In this document: one piece after another, positions 27,231 through 41,800 of the stretch
How positions within the stretch are numbered: position 1 is the stretch's first letter
Layout: every line of letters starts with the position of its first letter
Origin: Lingula anatina
Lineage: Eukaryota > Brachiopoda > Lingulata > Lingulida > Lingulidae
DNA: 64,000 bases
Reading direction: 5' to 3'
NCBI RefSeq assembly: GCF_001039355.2
Contig: NW_019775669.1
Span: 384,802 to 448,801, forward strand
Notes under the pieces: generated by a model
The model's input: only the letters and a program-made list of their open reading frames with translations
What the model was told of the DNA's origin: nothing
Database searches by the model: none
Translations under genes and position numbers: made by a program

Positions 27231-28342
27231 CTCAATATAGCGACCTTCAATTGACATTTACTGGTGAATGTATAAAATAGGGAATGCTTTATTTCGATGC
27301 GACGATTGAAAAAAAAATCACACTTGGTGGTGGCAGTTTTGCTGCACTAGATAAAATAATATTTTGTGCGAGTTTCAAGTGGCCATATCTCAATGCCGTT
27401 GTATAACTGTAGGCCCAATTCCACCAATTAATGAAATCATTTTTTTCGGATGCAAAGAATTGGAACTAGATCCGGTGCTTACAATTTGATTGCACTGTTT
27501 GAACGAATGAATAATGCCGAAATGACAATGGCAGTGATGGTAATGTTAAGGTCTTAACAAAACGTCTAGTTCTAAACGAAGTTAAGGGGCTTAACAGAGC
27601 GAATCTGCTATTATAGATTACCCGTCATCTCATGAATTCAGGCAGTGCAACCTCTGTTTATGTCAAATTAAAATTTCGCAGGCGCCGTGCATTTTCAGAC
27701 TATAATGTCCTGACAAGAGGGTAATAACCGACCGTCTGTCTAATTTTGGCAACAGCAAACTATCTTTAATAAGGGCCGTATGCGTCAAACGAGAGGAAAA
27801 GACACCAAATAAACTCCACATATAAATCAAGAACCAGCCAAAGTCGACAGTTGAAAGACAAGATTGATGCAACATCGAGTGTAAGTGCTTCAGAAGGCAG
27901 AGCTTAAGCCCTTTGCACTTTAGCTAAATAAATAAATCATTACCGACTTAAACGCACTCTCTGTCTAATAGAATGAATTGCAAACAACACAATTAGATGA
28001 TTCCAGTGAAACAAAGAGCAGTTTGTGAATTATCTATAGTGCAAAATCAATGATAGCGTTTCCAAGAGCTAACAATATAGAATGACTGTCTGTGTAAATT
28101 GTTTATATATTGCAAGATGAAACAGTCAACGTTATCAAAATCTAGGATGAGACTTACCAAATTCCATCAGATTTTATGTATATGAAGAGATGATATTTTT
28201 TTGCAAGGTATATAACCCTCTCGAGATGGGCTAGGAGAGGGGTCAGCATGCATTCGAAAAAATGTGTGCCATGCTGCTAGTGACGTCACCGGAGCATCTG
28301 CCCTGTTTGTCTCTTTTGCAAAAAATGATTTTTTGAGTGAGT

Positions 28343-28350
28343 GAGAGAGA

Positions 28351-28387
<37 letters not shown>
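28343..28387. repeat. (GA)n microsatellite in K2P intron
   Basis: About 22 GA units with one GGA interruption near 28351. Confidence 0.95.
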
Positions 28388-28392
<5 letters not shown>

Positions 28393-31300
28393 TATTTCGA
28401 TCTGATTGTGGAGAATTTAAACAACTGTATATTTTCCGTTAGAGAAATATTTTAGTCTGAACATTCTTCACATTCGTCTCATAGCTATTCATTCTTCGTA
28501 GGTTTATTTGATGCAGCGAAATAAGGCAAGCTCATACATCTTGTTATTAATTAATGCTAACAAATGGTAAGGCTTATTATTATCCTGCAGGCATGTACAT
28601 AGTGTCTATTGCGCGTTGTTTTCATGGAATGGTACTGAATGTTTTGCACAAATAGTCATTGGCAACAAATCTGAAGAAACCAAAATTTCAAATAACAGGA
28701 TAACATTCTTCAGGTTTTGTTTATTTTTGTAGCAAATGACCAAATTTTCATACGCAGAATCTCGGCTGAAACTAGCCATAACATGCTGTAATATTGACGC
28801 GTTGGTGCTTTACCAGAATAAATGTCTACTCATGTAAGAGACACCAATTTTAAAGGGCATGGCGAGGGCGTTCTCTTACCATCTCCTGCAACATTCACCA
28901 AACTATTTCGCGTTGCTACTTTCCGAAAGAATTCGAGCAATTTTGATTTTTTCAAATTGGTTGAGTTTTTCTGTTGGTTTGCATCATCCTCAATTACCTC
29001 AAATTAAAGCAAAGGAGGCATTATAAGAGATAGGATGATCCAAATGATCTTTCTGGCATCTTAAGGTGGAACAACATTTTCCCGAATTGTCTCTGGATGA
29101 TAAGAAATGCCGAAGTCTGACTGGAGACAGCAGGTGTATGGAGATCAAAGTATGGTTGACATTTAGCAACCATGTGGCGCGAAGCTTGCACGGAGGGAAC
29201 AGGCCTATGTTTCGATGGGAAAATACTTTTAGTCGATTCCTGGGAAGTGCGAAAAGGAAATAATTCTTAAATTCAACTCCGTTCGGCACCACGCCCGTCC
29301 GCATGTGGTCTTCCCGTATTATTCAGCTTGGTGAAATTTTGAAGTCTTATGTAAAGGCATTACTCTGTGGGATGTGTTAAACCTGTATGTTTTGATAACG
29401 ATTTATTTGATACCCTATGCTTGCACATCAGTGTCGGTGTATATTCTTTATCCGTGCTCTAGCACGCACTCTGCCTGACCATGGACAAGCAAATGTACAT
29501 GTGTAAATGCACTTTCGTATGCATGTACACACCACACCAAACCTTGTTTCAATTTCCAGACGTCTACAGTTTTGGTATTAATGCCAAGTACTTGCCAAGA
29601 ACCAGTTTTGATTTATTAAATTTACGTGCTTGCGTCCGACGGTCTTACATCATATTGATATGACGTTTTCGATTACGTCTTTTTGGGTAAGGCTACAATG
29701 ATAATCACCTCAGACATCTTTATTCAGGCTGAACAACGCTAGCTTACGTGTGTCTGCCCTATCTAAATAATGGATATCAACGTACTGGAAGGTTTATGGT
29801 GCAATTACTTCTAGCCAACATCAGACTGCCTCCAACGAGGCCAAAAACGCCTGTTCTTCTACGATGTTTTATTATATCTCAGATTGAAAAGGAGAACAGG
29901 CAGCTTGCGTGAAAAACATGATCTATGGCTTTATTATTGGCTGCTACTAGATCCTCATTGACTTCCAGGTAACTCGGCCGCTCTGAGGAGCTCGGTGAGA
30001 GCGCGGGGGCGCAGTTCAGATGTTCACGGTGGCTGAGGGCCGCGGCTCTTGCAGCTGAACACAATTTACTACCTATTGCTATTTGCAGCCTTTGCAATCA
30101 GTCTCACTGGCGATTCAGTTGTAACAGCACAGTCTTTCTGTATACATCCGATTTTACGTTAAGATAAAACAGTAGAAGTGTATCTGAGTTAAGTATGACA
30201 GTTGTTAAGAAGCATTATTCAACTAACACCTGCATCATAATCCCTCCCCCTTCTTGTTTTAATAGCGATCATCAACTTCCTGGGGCAACTGTTTATTTAT
30301 ATATTTCTTTGAAAGGTTAGTTTGATGGAAAAGCAAAGAAAAAAAAAGATACCGATTAGCATCACGGATAACCCCATGCGTGTGGTTTCTGACAAAATGG
30401 TACTATCTCAGTCGGAGCAGTTGTTGGCGAGTTGTAGTATTAAACGCCATATCAAATTAAACTTACTAATGCATGCGATTAACAGTGATTTTAAGTAGTC
30501 CTCTGGCGCTGCACGAGCACCATCTTATCATTCTATGCTTTCTACCTGACAAATCACGTAATGTTATAAATATTTTCGAACAAACCACTGTGGTTTACCA
30601 ATGCAACGCGTATGGTTTCCCTTACACCGCGATATCACGTCAGTTTCTGGAGAAAAGAACTAATGAATTTCTTAGTATTGGAAAAAGACGAGAACATACC
30701 AAACGACGCGTGAATATACGGAATAATAAAACAAAATAGTAGTTTTCATGATATTGATTACAAGGCTCATGTTGATTACAATCAATATATTTTAAGTTAG
30801 CTCTTATTTCGTCGTATTAGTTAAACCTACACATGCGCCCCCCCCTCCCAAAAAAAAAAAAGTGTTGTGTGCAGTTTAATAGCAGTATTTTCATTGTGTG
30901 TATATTCTTGGAAAGTTTACATATTAAGAAGAAAGTTGCAAAAAGAGTAATATACCTGTGAATTAGGTATATCGGGATAAATAGTGCATTTAGTATAAGA
31001 CTTGTTTTATTGCCAATAGAAATTGCAGAGATTTGCTGTAGAGCAGGGGCAGTTTATGATCAACTTTAGCACAGGGCAGGATATGGGTTAAACAAGGTTA
31101 TTATACAGGTGCGTTTATAAACATGATGGTTCTTAAAACATAACTAAACGCAACACCTGACAAGAATTATCACTAAGCGTTATAAATACCCCCGTACCGC
31201 TTTGTCGCTTTGCAAGAATACGATTTTGCTTTTGACGTTTTACATCATTTCTGCGAATGATTTAAGTTAAGTTTTAAGGTAATTTGTGTCTATCCACACA

Positions 31301-33734
31301 CCATTTTTTGTGATGGTTTATGTTTGAGAGCCCCATATAGGTCATACATGTAAACTGGGTTAAATTGCTTCAGAGAGTTGTCAGTTTAATTCTCTAAATA
31401 GCTAGGGATCTCATTTGCAGGCCATAAAGAACGACACGGTGGTAATAATTGGTTCGATCCTAGCCTTGTTACATGGACTTCTGCTAACCGTCGTCATAGG
31501 CTTCACGTAGGCATAAACAGAGCAGTGCAAGATCTTTTTTTTTTGTAACCTCACTAACGTATTAGATAGGAAGCGTTTCCTTTGTATCTGCACGTGAAGG
31601 TTGAAAAGGCTTTTTTAGTAAGATAAATGCATTAAAAATAGTACTAGGTCTACAGTCTATAGCGTCAAATCATTATTAAAAACAGTTATCGATTATATTG
31701 TGATAAGGGTTAGTTCTTTGGGGTTTGTAAACTTAGTAGGTCCACGGTTCTGCCACTATATATTTGATGCCAAGAAATCTAATGCACACAGAACTTATTT
31801 TCTATTGACATATTTTTCTAGTGTTGTATGAATCTTTACATTTTTACAAGTACCACGTCTCAGTATACGGTCAGAGACAAAATTTAATGAGCTCTATGCT
31901 GTTTATTTAAAATAACTATTTTCAACTACTGCAAGTGATAACTCGCCCTATGAAACCGCCATGCTAAATCATTCACCTCGTGGCATGACAAAGAATATCA
32001 TGTTTTCTCACCACGCTCTACTGTACACATTATATTGTCCATAGTTCCACTGGTGCCAAGACCGCCACCACCATCACCGCCATCTTTATGTGTTGCATTA
32101 GATCGCTTTGTCAACGTCATGTTTTGTCTCGGTACTTATAACTACTACTACTAATATAATTAAAAAAATGTAATGTCCCTTTTATTTTAAGACATGTTAC
32201 CTATTGTTTGCCCTACGTTCTGTACGTCAATGTGTCCAGGAAAATTTGTAGGGTACATGTAACTTCCGGTTTTAAAATGGTCCTCTGTTCCATTTATCTT
32301 TAGCTTGTATGTTTGAATCAACATTCCCACTTAATTAAACGGAAAATGTTTCGAATCTGCTTCATCAATTAGTGTGGTTTTTCCCAGCCTAAAACAGTTG
32401 TCTTTTTAAAGAGTAATTCCTGTATGTGGTATCGGAGCAAGGTAAATATTTAATGGTTTTATCTTTTTCCAGTTGCTAAACCTCACCTCATTTGTAAGCA
32501 ATCAGAGTGCCACGTGCTGACAAATAACTCTTTAAGTGATGCAATGGCAATAAAACATTTTGCAGATTGGTTGGCGAGATTGTGGTCGGCGTTCGCAGAT
32601 GGTCAAGCAGATTGTGGTTAAGAGAGCACAACTCAAGCAAAGGTTAATGAGGCATTACTTTTCAATGCACCCTTTTTTAACTATAAAGGTTCTCGGTCTA
32701 CGAACCAGGATTTCCATAATATTCTCGTAAGCCAGTTTGGCACCAACAAAGCTGAGGCATAGTATTAGATAAACTGGTAAATGGAATCACCCTTTGTACA
32801 TATCCAACGCATATCTCACACGCGGCACTTACACCTGGTAGGAGTTTGCTCTAAGTATGAAAACCTGTCATGACTGTGTACATCCTGCGTCATACTATGT
32901 GTTCAGGTGAGGAGTGCCCATTGTACCTGCCAAGTGATATACGCCTGTCGTCAATGTATTGCATTTGAAAAAAAGCTTAGAAGCAAAACGTCAATGTTTC
33001 CATGCCGTAAGTGCTTCCTGATATAATACCAATGTCAACAAACTAAACGCGGATATTCTTACTTGCTGATTATGCTGAATATGAAACTGGTGTTCAAAAT
33101 TCTCAAATAGTTTGTTTTTATATAAATATATTCTATTGTCCTAGTTTTCTCAACACTTTTAGTTAAGTTACCCCTAAAAAATTAAATGCAATGCCAACGT
33201 GTTTTAACGTGTACGTGTTTTATCAAATTTTAAACCAGATGTCTTCTCTATTGCTGTGGAAGTTAATGCGTGAAATTTTTATTCATACTCAATGTAGACA
33301 AATGATCTCTTTAAAATGTTGTCCTCTATCAAGTGTAAACTTATCGTAAATGTGATGAACGTTTTGCAATTTACACAAACGATTCGAGGGAAAAAAGAGA
33401 AAATAAAGCCAAATATTTAACATAACACAGAAACGTTGGGGAAAATAATAAAACCAAATTAGAATCACAGGTCACTTATTTTAGAAATAGCCCCATGCAT
33501 GCACGTAAATGCACTTAAAGTTTGCTATATATAACCCACGAATCGTATTCGTAAATGGCCTGTTATATTTCAAACGTTCATCTATGTTGGAAAATATGGT
33601 TGAGGTATGCTTATACATGATAATAAACTTTGCACTAAACACACACAAGCAAACTGTAAATAGACATATCGCTATATGACTGTGGCTTAAGGTTAAGTAT
33701 GACTATGCTACACGCAGACGGATAGGAAGGAGGC

Positions 33735-33905
33735 AAGATTAAGTGGCTGACTGACTGACTAGCAGGCGAACTGCCTGCTTGCTTCTTTGCCTGCAAGTAA
33801 GCTCATCCGCTCACTTGCCCGCCAAGCAGCTCGCTTGCCTGACTAGGCTGGCTGAGCGGTTGAAAAACTAAGTCAATCACTCCCTCTCTCGCTCTCTAAC
33901 TAAAC
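33735..33905. repeat. Decayed CTGA/CTTGC-type short repeat region
   Basis: The stretch is dominated by overlapping near-repeats of CTGACTGA, GCCTGCTTGC and CGCTCACTTGCC. This looks like an old tetra- or pentanucleotide array that has diverged. No gene is seen in it. Confidence 0.55.
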
Positions 33906-35053
33906 GACTGCCTGTGGTCATATCACCACATTTATGTACTGCCTGGTAGCCAGCTTGAAAGACAGATGAATATCTTGGAACAAGTGCACTAACGTTTTTT
34001 CGATTTTACTTCTCCTTTGATGTGTAGATTAGTTTATAGTGTCCGATATCTCACCTTTTCCTCTGGTCTAATCTGTTTTGAATACGGTGCATGAAACCGC
34101 TTAACCCCCTATTCCCTTAGTGACTGCTAGAACAAGAAACATGGCCTTCTTAATTCGAAAAAAAAAATTATTACAAATCGCACACGCACATTATTTTATC
34201 AATTTTGAGGGTTATTTCTATACTAATAGGATTATTTGAACATTTGCAACTCCCAGGGACGTTCATAAATCATACACAAACCAGCATTTAAAGAGTTCAC
34301 AGCAAATATTCTGCTACTTCTAATTGTTTAATACGCGGAGATCGGAACGCTGTCCGTCACATTAAGTTAATTGTTGGTACTGAATGTCGGTAACTAGTGG
34401 ACTTTGGCCGTCAATTCAAAAACGATCAGTCGCATAGATAAGAAGAAACAGAGTTGACATTAAAACTGACAGCTAGATTATTTTTATTGTTTGTCTATGA
34501 AGTATTTTAGGATACATTTAGTGTGTAACAAGTTTTAAAACTTTCGTGCACAATGTAATTTCCACGAATCTTTGGATAACAAACTTTGTGTGGAATATAT
34601 CGGATCACGTCAACCTGGGGTATGTTATGGATACGAAAGTGCAAGTTAATCACCAGGAAAAAACAATAAGTTCCAGCTTAATGTATTAATATCAGCATTA
34701 CACCTAGTCTGCAATTTTATTTGTTTGCCACATTTATGGGTATGGTACGTGTAATCCCCGCCTGGAATTAACGTCGGTGTCTTTAGTTGATATCATTGTC
34801 CCTGAATGTAGAATAATTGCTTACATGTCAATTACGTATGGTGGCAGCGAACTAATGGTACTGCATTGTAATCAAACTACTTCTTTTTGGTTCTCTGCAT
34901 GAATTAAGGCGTTATTGCAATGTATTTGAACTAATTCACTTGGTTGCGAAAACTTTTTGGGAAATTACTGATTGTTCTTGGCAGACAACAGACATCAATA
35001 TTTGCAGTGTTTAGCATCGTGTAATCTTTAAAACTGAATGACCGTCTTCGTAC

Positions 35054-35337
35054 CCCGCACGAAAACGAAGTAGATACTCCAGCGCAGTAGACTACTGCAA
35101 TCATACTGCAAACATGCTTCAAATCTGCTTCGATTTGGGAGCTAATTAGCATATTTGAAACATGCTTCTATCATGCTGCTAATCTACTGCATTAATGCTC
35201 CTCCTCTGTACAACCCTATGTAATTTTTGAAGTAGAATGGCAGTAGGCTATACTGCATTTCTACTGCAAATATGCTCCACACCACTACTGCGTTAATGCT
35301 TCTTTGCTACTTCGATACTACTGCATTTTCGTGCGGG
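35054..35337. mobile_element. MITE-like element with terminal inverted repeats (284 bp)
   Basis: The left end CCCGCACGAAAACGAAGTAG is matched in inverted orientation by the right end CTACTGCATTTTCGTGCGGG: 12 perfect terminal bases, then partial complementarity. The interior is rich in repeats of TACTGCA and ATGCT and has no coding capacity. It is therefore a non-autonomous, foldback-type DNA transposon relic. Flanking bases show at best a 2-bp AC direct repeat, so the superfamily is unassigned. Confidence 0.7.
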
Positions 35338-37635
35338 ACACCACGTGGATAACGTACTTGGGCATTGATTTTAAAATGCAGGCATTTTATTGATAACTTC
35401 TAAAACACAGACGAATCCAGATAGACTCGTTTAATTCGGAATTCTTTTTGTGTTTCATGGTAGGAAATACTGTACAGTGTAAAGCAATGTACGTGCCATG
35501 CCAATGGAATTATCAAATTCATCATTCCATAGATTGCATAATCATCCGCACTATTTTTCTTAAACCCTACACATCAAATCTCCAAGTAATTTGTATTATT
35601 TTGCGGGCTGTCAAGGGAGTTCACAGCACGCCTATGTGTCCCTCGCGTTGCATTATTAACAGCTGTCGGGCTAGTAGTGGCACCAAATGAAATAGTTAGG
35701 ATGCGACGTGCAATAATGGCCGTGAGAGCGCCAGTAACGCACCACGCAGACGATTCATCTGTTGCACCAATCATGAACAGAATTAAATAACAACAATCAC
35801 AGGCATAGGCAAACCAAATTATTTGGCACCGAGAGACAATTCATGCAATTTAATGGAACAAAATCCATCGCGCATAGACTGTTCAATCCCACAGAGACAC
35901 ATGACTGGCACTTGACAATTCACGCACTGACGTTTTCTCTGAATCGGGCTTTGGTAACTAATAGAGAAATTCGCAAGGTTTACAAGGGTCAGATGAGCTA
36001 TGCATACGTTTTAGGCACTGGGCATTTTGGTCGGTTAGATGGGGGTCATCTTGTGGTTACTTTGGTATTTTCTGACTTATTATCTTATAATGTTTATAAT
36101 GGTTGAGAATACATTTTCCAGAGTTTATTGGTAGAGTTGAGAGAAACCACTTTCACTCCAGCCAATGCGCTCTTTTAATCAATATTTGATGACTGCATTG
36201 GGAATCGGTAGATGCTTGGCCTAACATGGAAGTGCACGTAACCCGTTTAGATGGGATAGATAGTTTAAGCTTTACCCTGGGGAGTATTTGTTCCTGTTGA
36301 CGGACGGAAACCGGCTGTCAAGGATATATTACAGAACTAAGTGTTCTTTGTTAATTAGCCAGAGCAACCTTTTTTTTGTTAATTAACATAGTCAAACATT
36401 GAATTTGCAATATAGACCTTATACCCCTGGAGTTACGACTTCTAATTTGTACCATTTCACCGCCATTTTGGGATCGAACATCGCCAAGTACGTATTCGAT
36501 TAACGAGAGTGCATAGTTAAGAAAAAAGAATAAATAAAAAATAGCCGACTGAACTAAATAAAATTTAGTTTAAAATTTCCCAGAAGTTAGTAGCTTCTAT
36601 ATTGTTAGAAATCGAGGATTATCTCAAATTGGATTTCAAGCCAAATTGACCGGTTTCTTTTCTACTTATCGACCACATTGTTTTACCCGGCACTTAGTCG
36701 ATATTTTACACGGTAACTTGCATTACTTGTAATAGTTCCTCTACTTATACTGACAATTAAGTCTAATAGTAATAACATTTGTCAACTATTGCAAGTAGAA
36801 GAAGCAATCACGACGCCTGCTCCTATTGATTCAATAATTGGTTAAGTTGTTTTTGCTACCAATACGGGGGAAAAAGTTGATTAAGTACATGTGCTACCAT
36901 AAATGATATCGATAATGACAAAGAAATGTAATTGCGAAATAAAATATACAAAATGCACAAAAGCCAGATTATGGTATATACCTTGTTGTTTAATCTAATA
37001 AAAAAACAAACTTTGAAACCGTTTGTACTTATTCTTTACGATTAATCCCTGCGTCATTATATTGGATTGAAGTATTTTCAGTGCAATACTAAAAGGAAAT
37101 TAAACGCCTTGACGCACCTTAACTCTTATCAAATTGATATTGTATTCAATAATGTTTATCTTTATGATAAACACACAATATATTAAATTCTGAAAATAAT
37201 GAAGCATTGAAAATCAATAGATTTATTATCAAAAGCAACGCATGTATATGCGCTGATAGGATAGACGTTTCGTCTCCTAGAAGCATCAAAATAGAGATGC
37301 CAGCATTGTAGTGTTAACACGTACCACGGTTCATCTGTCATATATGCCATAGATAGCCGCTTCAAATGCTTCGGTTATATTTCTATGTGCGTTTAATGTT
37401 TAAGAGGCCGTTCTTGTAGAGACATGAAGGCAATGATGCCCCTTATAGAACGCGAGGTATCTCGGTTGAGAACACGGATAGAGGGGTATAGAATCATGCC
37501 CATCACGTCCACCTGTCAGGTGCAACAGAGAGTGACGACGGTGTCACTGTGCCAGGCGCCAGACAAACTGATAATTGGCCTTCCGATGAATGTATATAGA
37601 TTTATGGTAGAGCGCCGCCTTGGAATAATGCCATG

Positions 37636-37637
<2 letters not shown>

Positions 37638-37673
<36 letters not shown>
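37638..37673. repeat. (GA)n microsatellite in K2P intron
   Basis: About 18 uninterrupted GA units. Confidence 0.95.
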
Positions 37674-37674
<1 letters not shown>

Positions 37675-38729
37675 AAAGAACCAGTACTTCAACCGATATC
37701 CTCAATTTGTTCCTGTTTAGAAATACCAATTAATTCTATTTAACACATGACCCACTCAGTACCATATCATGTTTATTTGATATGTAATCTTATAAAAGTA
37801 AGAGCATATCAAGTTTACCTTGCGGTGAAAGGTTTAAAACTCTGGTCATTAATGGTACCAATATAGGCCAATGACATATGGAATTAGTATTTTTATGGTG
37901 GCCTTAATCTTTTGGCAAGAGGGGTTAAGCTACGCATATTACTAAGCCATGTGAAAATAACTTGACTAGAAGTGACTTGCAATTATCCCCCATTCTTTTT
38001 TTCGATCTCTCCCTTTCTTGCTGAATGGAATATTTAGCCAACAGCATTATGAAACAAAACGAAGCGAAAATTGGCAACCCCAGTGCAACCAAATGGCATA
38101 TAATGGCAAGACGCTAAATGTTTTATGATGTATTTGTCTTACTTTAGGTTAAGAGACGCATCGCTTTGGTAGAGTATTGGTACAATACAGGGTCGAGTTA
38201 CGTTGATTCACTTTTATAGATAATTATATAATTAGATAATATATTAATTTATAAGATATGTATATCATCTCAAGTTATTGCACAACCCGCCCGTATCAAC
38301 ACACCTAGTATGAATTTTTCATAGTTAAATATGAATAAAACGACATTATTTCTAAAAACTTATTACTTCAAAATTAATTTTCTGACAGTCTGGCAATCAA
38401 GTCTTTGCGACCAGTTTATTTCAAATGTTGGGGTCACGACAGCCAATTCTAAATTGCTCTTAGACCTGAAATATGCACCCTTAATGGTTTATTTTCAAAA
38501 GTATTACTCTAGACTAATCAGAAAATTGGATCCCACTGATCTATATCTGTGATTGAATCTGCTGATTGAATCACGGCAAATATTCAAACTATTTCACCTT
38601 CTCGCAAATGGCCTGATGTACTGATTACCTCACAAACTGGAGCAAAAGAGAACATCAGGAAGCGGTTTCTATGAATTAGATATGATAAGGAAGAAAAAGT
38701 TATCCATTATACATGGCCGACCAATGAGC

Positions 38730-38860
38730 GGGGGGGGGGGGGGGGGGCATGGGGGGTACCGACATGGGCATGGATATTGGAGGAGTACAAGAGCCGAGAT
38801 TGGTTAGCGTGGTATCAGTCCCGTAGCTGGGGTGGGTGGGTGGGTGGGGGGGAGGGGGCT
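38730..38860 (+). repeat. Poly-G run and G-quadruplex-prone tract in K2P intron
   Basis: Eighteen G at 38730-38747, six G at 38751-38756, then at 38829-38857 a series of GGG/GGGG blocks separated by single T or A (GGGGTGGGTGGGTGGG and onward). The second block meets the usual four-tract G-quadruplex pattern with one-base loops on the transcribed gene's sense strand. Confidence 0.85.
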
Positions 38861-41800
38861 TCGAACGAACCGCCCTTTTTGCTGAGAATGGTTTGTTCTG
38901 GGTATAATTTGATCTAGGTACCCTAGGCTTTCATGTTAAATGGAACCCTTTTTCAGAAAAAGAACCCCCCTCTGAAATCGCTGGCTATGGGTTGAGTATA
39001 GCCTTCGTAATGTATATCCCAGTCCAGATCTTTGTGGAATACTTGATGGCGCAACGGTACCTATACTACATAAGTCATACTGTTAATTGTTCAACCACTA
39101 TGTGCAATATATTAGCCGACACGTTGAGGTATCTTATTCATCCAAGGTAATTTTGGGGTGATCTAGCTGTGTGATAAAAAGCTATCCTTACGCTTCCATT
39201 TTGAAGTGCAGACGCAGGTGTACTGTGTATTTTGAGAAATCGTTGCTGCGTCCTCTCGCTGCGCCTTGCACTGGTCAATCCATGGTTTCTAAGGGGGCAG
39301 GGACACATGTAGGCTTGTCTACGTGTAAATTAATAAACAAATAATCGAATGAATGAATATGAGTGCCCCATAGATCCGCCTACACTTAGTGAGTTCAATT
39401 ATTGCACACATTTGTGGTTTGTTTATGCAAATGTGTGTACAGAAAGTAAGGTTAAAGACTGATATATCAAGGCCAAAAACGCAGTAGACCCCGCTGTTAA
39501 CTGAAGAGATACGATGATCGAAAAGGCACTAGGTAGAAGACAGGAACAACAAGGTGCTCAAAATAAATAGTTGAGTGTTTTCTTCTTCGGTATTATTTCG
39601 ATCACTATCAGAAGAGAAAAAATGGGCAATTCTTGCACAGTAAGCTAACAACACGTAATACGACTGCAATTCGATTTTGATTACTGAATTAAACCTTTGG
39701 CTGTACGGGCCGTGCTTTCTGTTATTTGGAACGTCGGTGCATGCTGTTACAAACCTCATTTAAGTCAAAGTCAATCTTTCTATTTTCTCAATCCCGCCGC
39801 GCTAAGGTCGAGAAATCCCTAAACCCGTTCTACTCAAAACCATTCAGGCTTAAGTCTGCTATCACCTTTCATTAAAAGGACACTTGTTTTATACACACGT
39901 GCATTTAGGGGGGAAATTAATCATTAGTCAGACATAAGCCTATTCACAGTGGTTTAATTTTTTATATACTTTAAGCAGATATGTGATTCGAACGCGCCGT
40001 CACAAAAAATCTCTGTTTTACGTGTGTGGGTAACATGGACCATTAGCTACAAGCACCTAAGCTAATGTTGTACAGAAAAGAAAGATGATCGATGTATTCA
40101 AAATGACTGATGCAATGTGGGTTGTCCTGGAATTACGGCCAGTGTGGATACGTCGATCCGTTCCTCTTTGCCAATATTTCTTGGGAAAAAAGAGAATCTA
40201 TTTCATTTTGTCACGCACTTTGTTTTGATTTGAAATTTTAGGTTTCACATCACACACGACATTCAAATAATATTCAACAAAATGGTGGAGATTTTATGTT
40301 TCACAAAAAGTAATTGTTGATATACATAAATATGTAAATAAAAAAGAAGTTAAAATAATAAGATTAAACAAAATGGACATAAGATCAAAGAGAAAATGCA
40401 TGTATACAGTATAGATTTCAGAAAACAATAAGAATCAGATACATAGATATAGGATAGTTACTGGTTATCCCCAGGAGAAATCTGCAAATATGCACGTGTC
40501 ACTTAATAGTTCCATATAGTTAATGTCGTGTGACTGATAGTCTTAATTTAAGAGTAACCCGTGGCGACCATGTCTTCTCTGCTCAGGAGGCAAAATAATA
40601 ACGTACAGAGGAGCAGGGTCTCTTTATTACTTTTTTGCCGAGAAAGTCTATTAAATGAACTGTTCTGACGTCAGAATCACGTAATATGGACTCTTCAAAA
40701 GAAGTTTATCACTGACTAAAGTGAACTAAATACGTTTTAAGTAATGTCAGTGACTTCGGGAAGTAATATGCCTTGTCAGTTGATGTACAACGCCTTGGCC
40801 TGAGCAAGACTGAAGACGGACTACCCACTTAGACCATAGTTTACGTGAGATTAAGGGGTAACTTAGTTACCAGTTTTTCATCCTTATGTTACATCTATAG
40901 AATCTTCCCTGATGAGAATACACACTGCGTCGTATAGACACCTTGTTAGCATTCTTACTGCCTGTATAACGGGCCTGGTTTTAAAGAGAAAATTTATGGT
41001 CCTGGCCCCTTTGTATGCAACGTGTTTCTTAAAAGTACATTGAACGGTTCCAAATAGTGTGTGGTTGGTTATCTTCTGTCTGAGAATGTTTCGCTAGTTC
41101 CCATTGAATCCCAGTGTGCCAACAATTAATAGGTCTCAACTTTGAATATAAATGTTAGTAAATGCATTAACGCAGTCTGACGTAGAAACACGTTGAGATG
41201 CATCAACCTTTTGAAGAAAAACACAGCTTTGTTTATGTGTTGTGTAATATTGTTTTAAATATAGCAATCTTAAATCAAATAAACCCAAAACCCACAATAT
41301 CTAAATCAACTGCAACTGAGGCATTATTGTAGGAAACGCATAACACCTGGCCCTACTCGCACGAATCGAAAATGATATTGTTGAAGAATTGCATAACTAA
41401 CCTTCAAAAGCCAAGTCATTAGACCAATCATATCAACCTAGTCTGCTCTTAACATTGACAAACATTTTAGAGGGTATATAAATAGGTCCACCACCGACAG
41501 ATCTTAACTGTGGCTCTCGACCTTCAGCAGGCAAGGTGCAACAATAGCCTGCGGGAGATTGGCGCATGCTCGGCGGTAAAGAACATGTTCAGACATGTGA
41601 TATTAGTTCCTGCTCTGTTTTTTGCTCGAAAAAAAGTTGAAAATTTTAAAAAGAAATAAATGCATGCACCGTGATTGTGCTTTCTGTCTCTTAAAATTCC
41701 TAAAACAGCTTGTGCCAACAATTCAACCTATCGGACGGTAATTCATAGTGCGTGACCTTAATTCCTTCTACATGTTTCGTGATTTTTTAAATCAGGTATT

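Noticed and set aside
31440-31470. GGTTCGATCC, resembling a tRNA B box
   Set aside because: The flanking bases do not form a T stem or acceptor stem, and no A box was found at the right distance.
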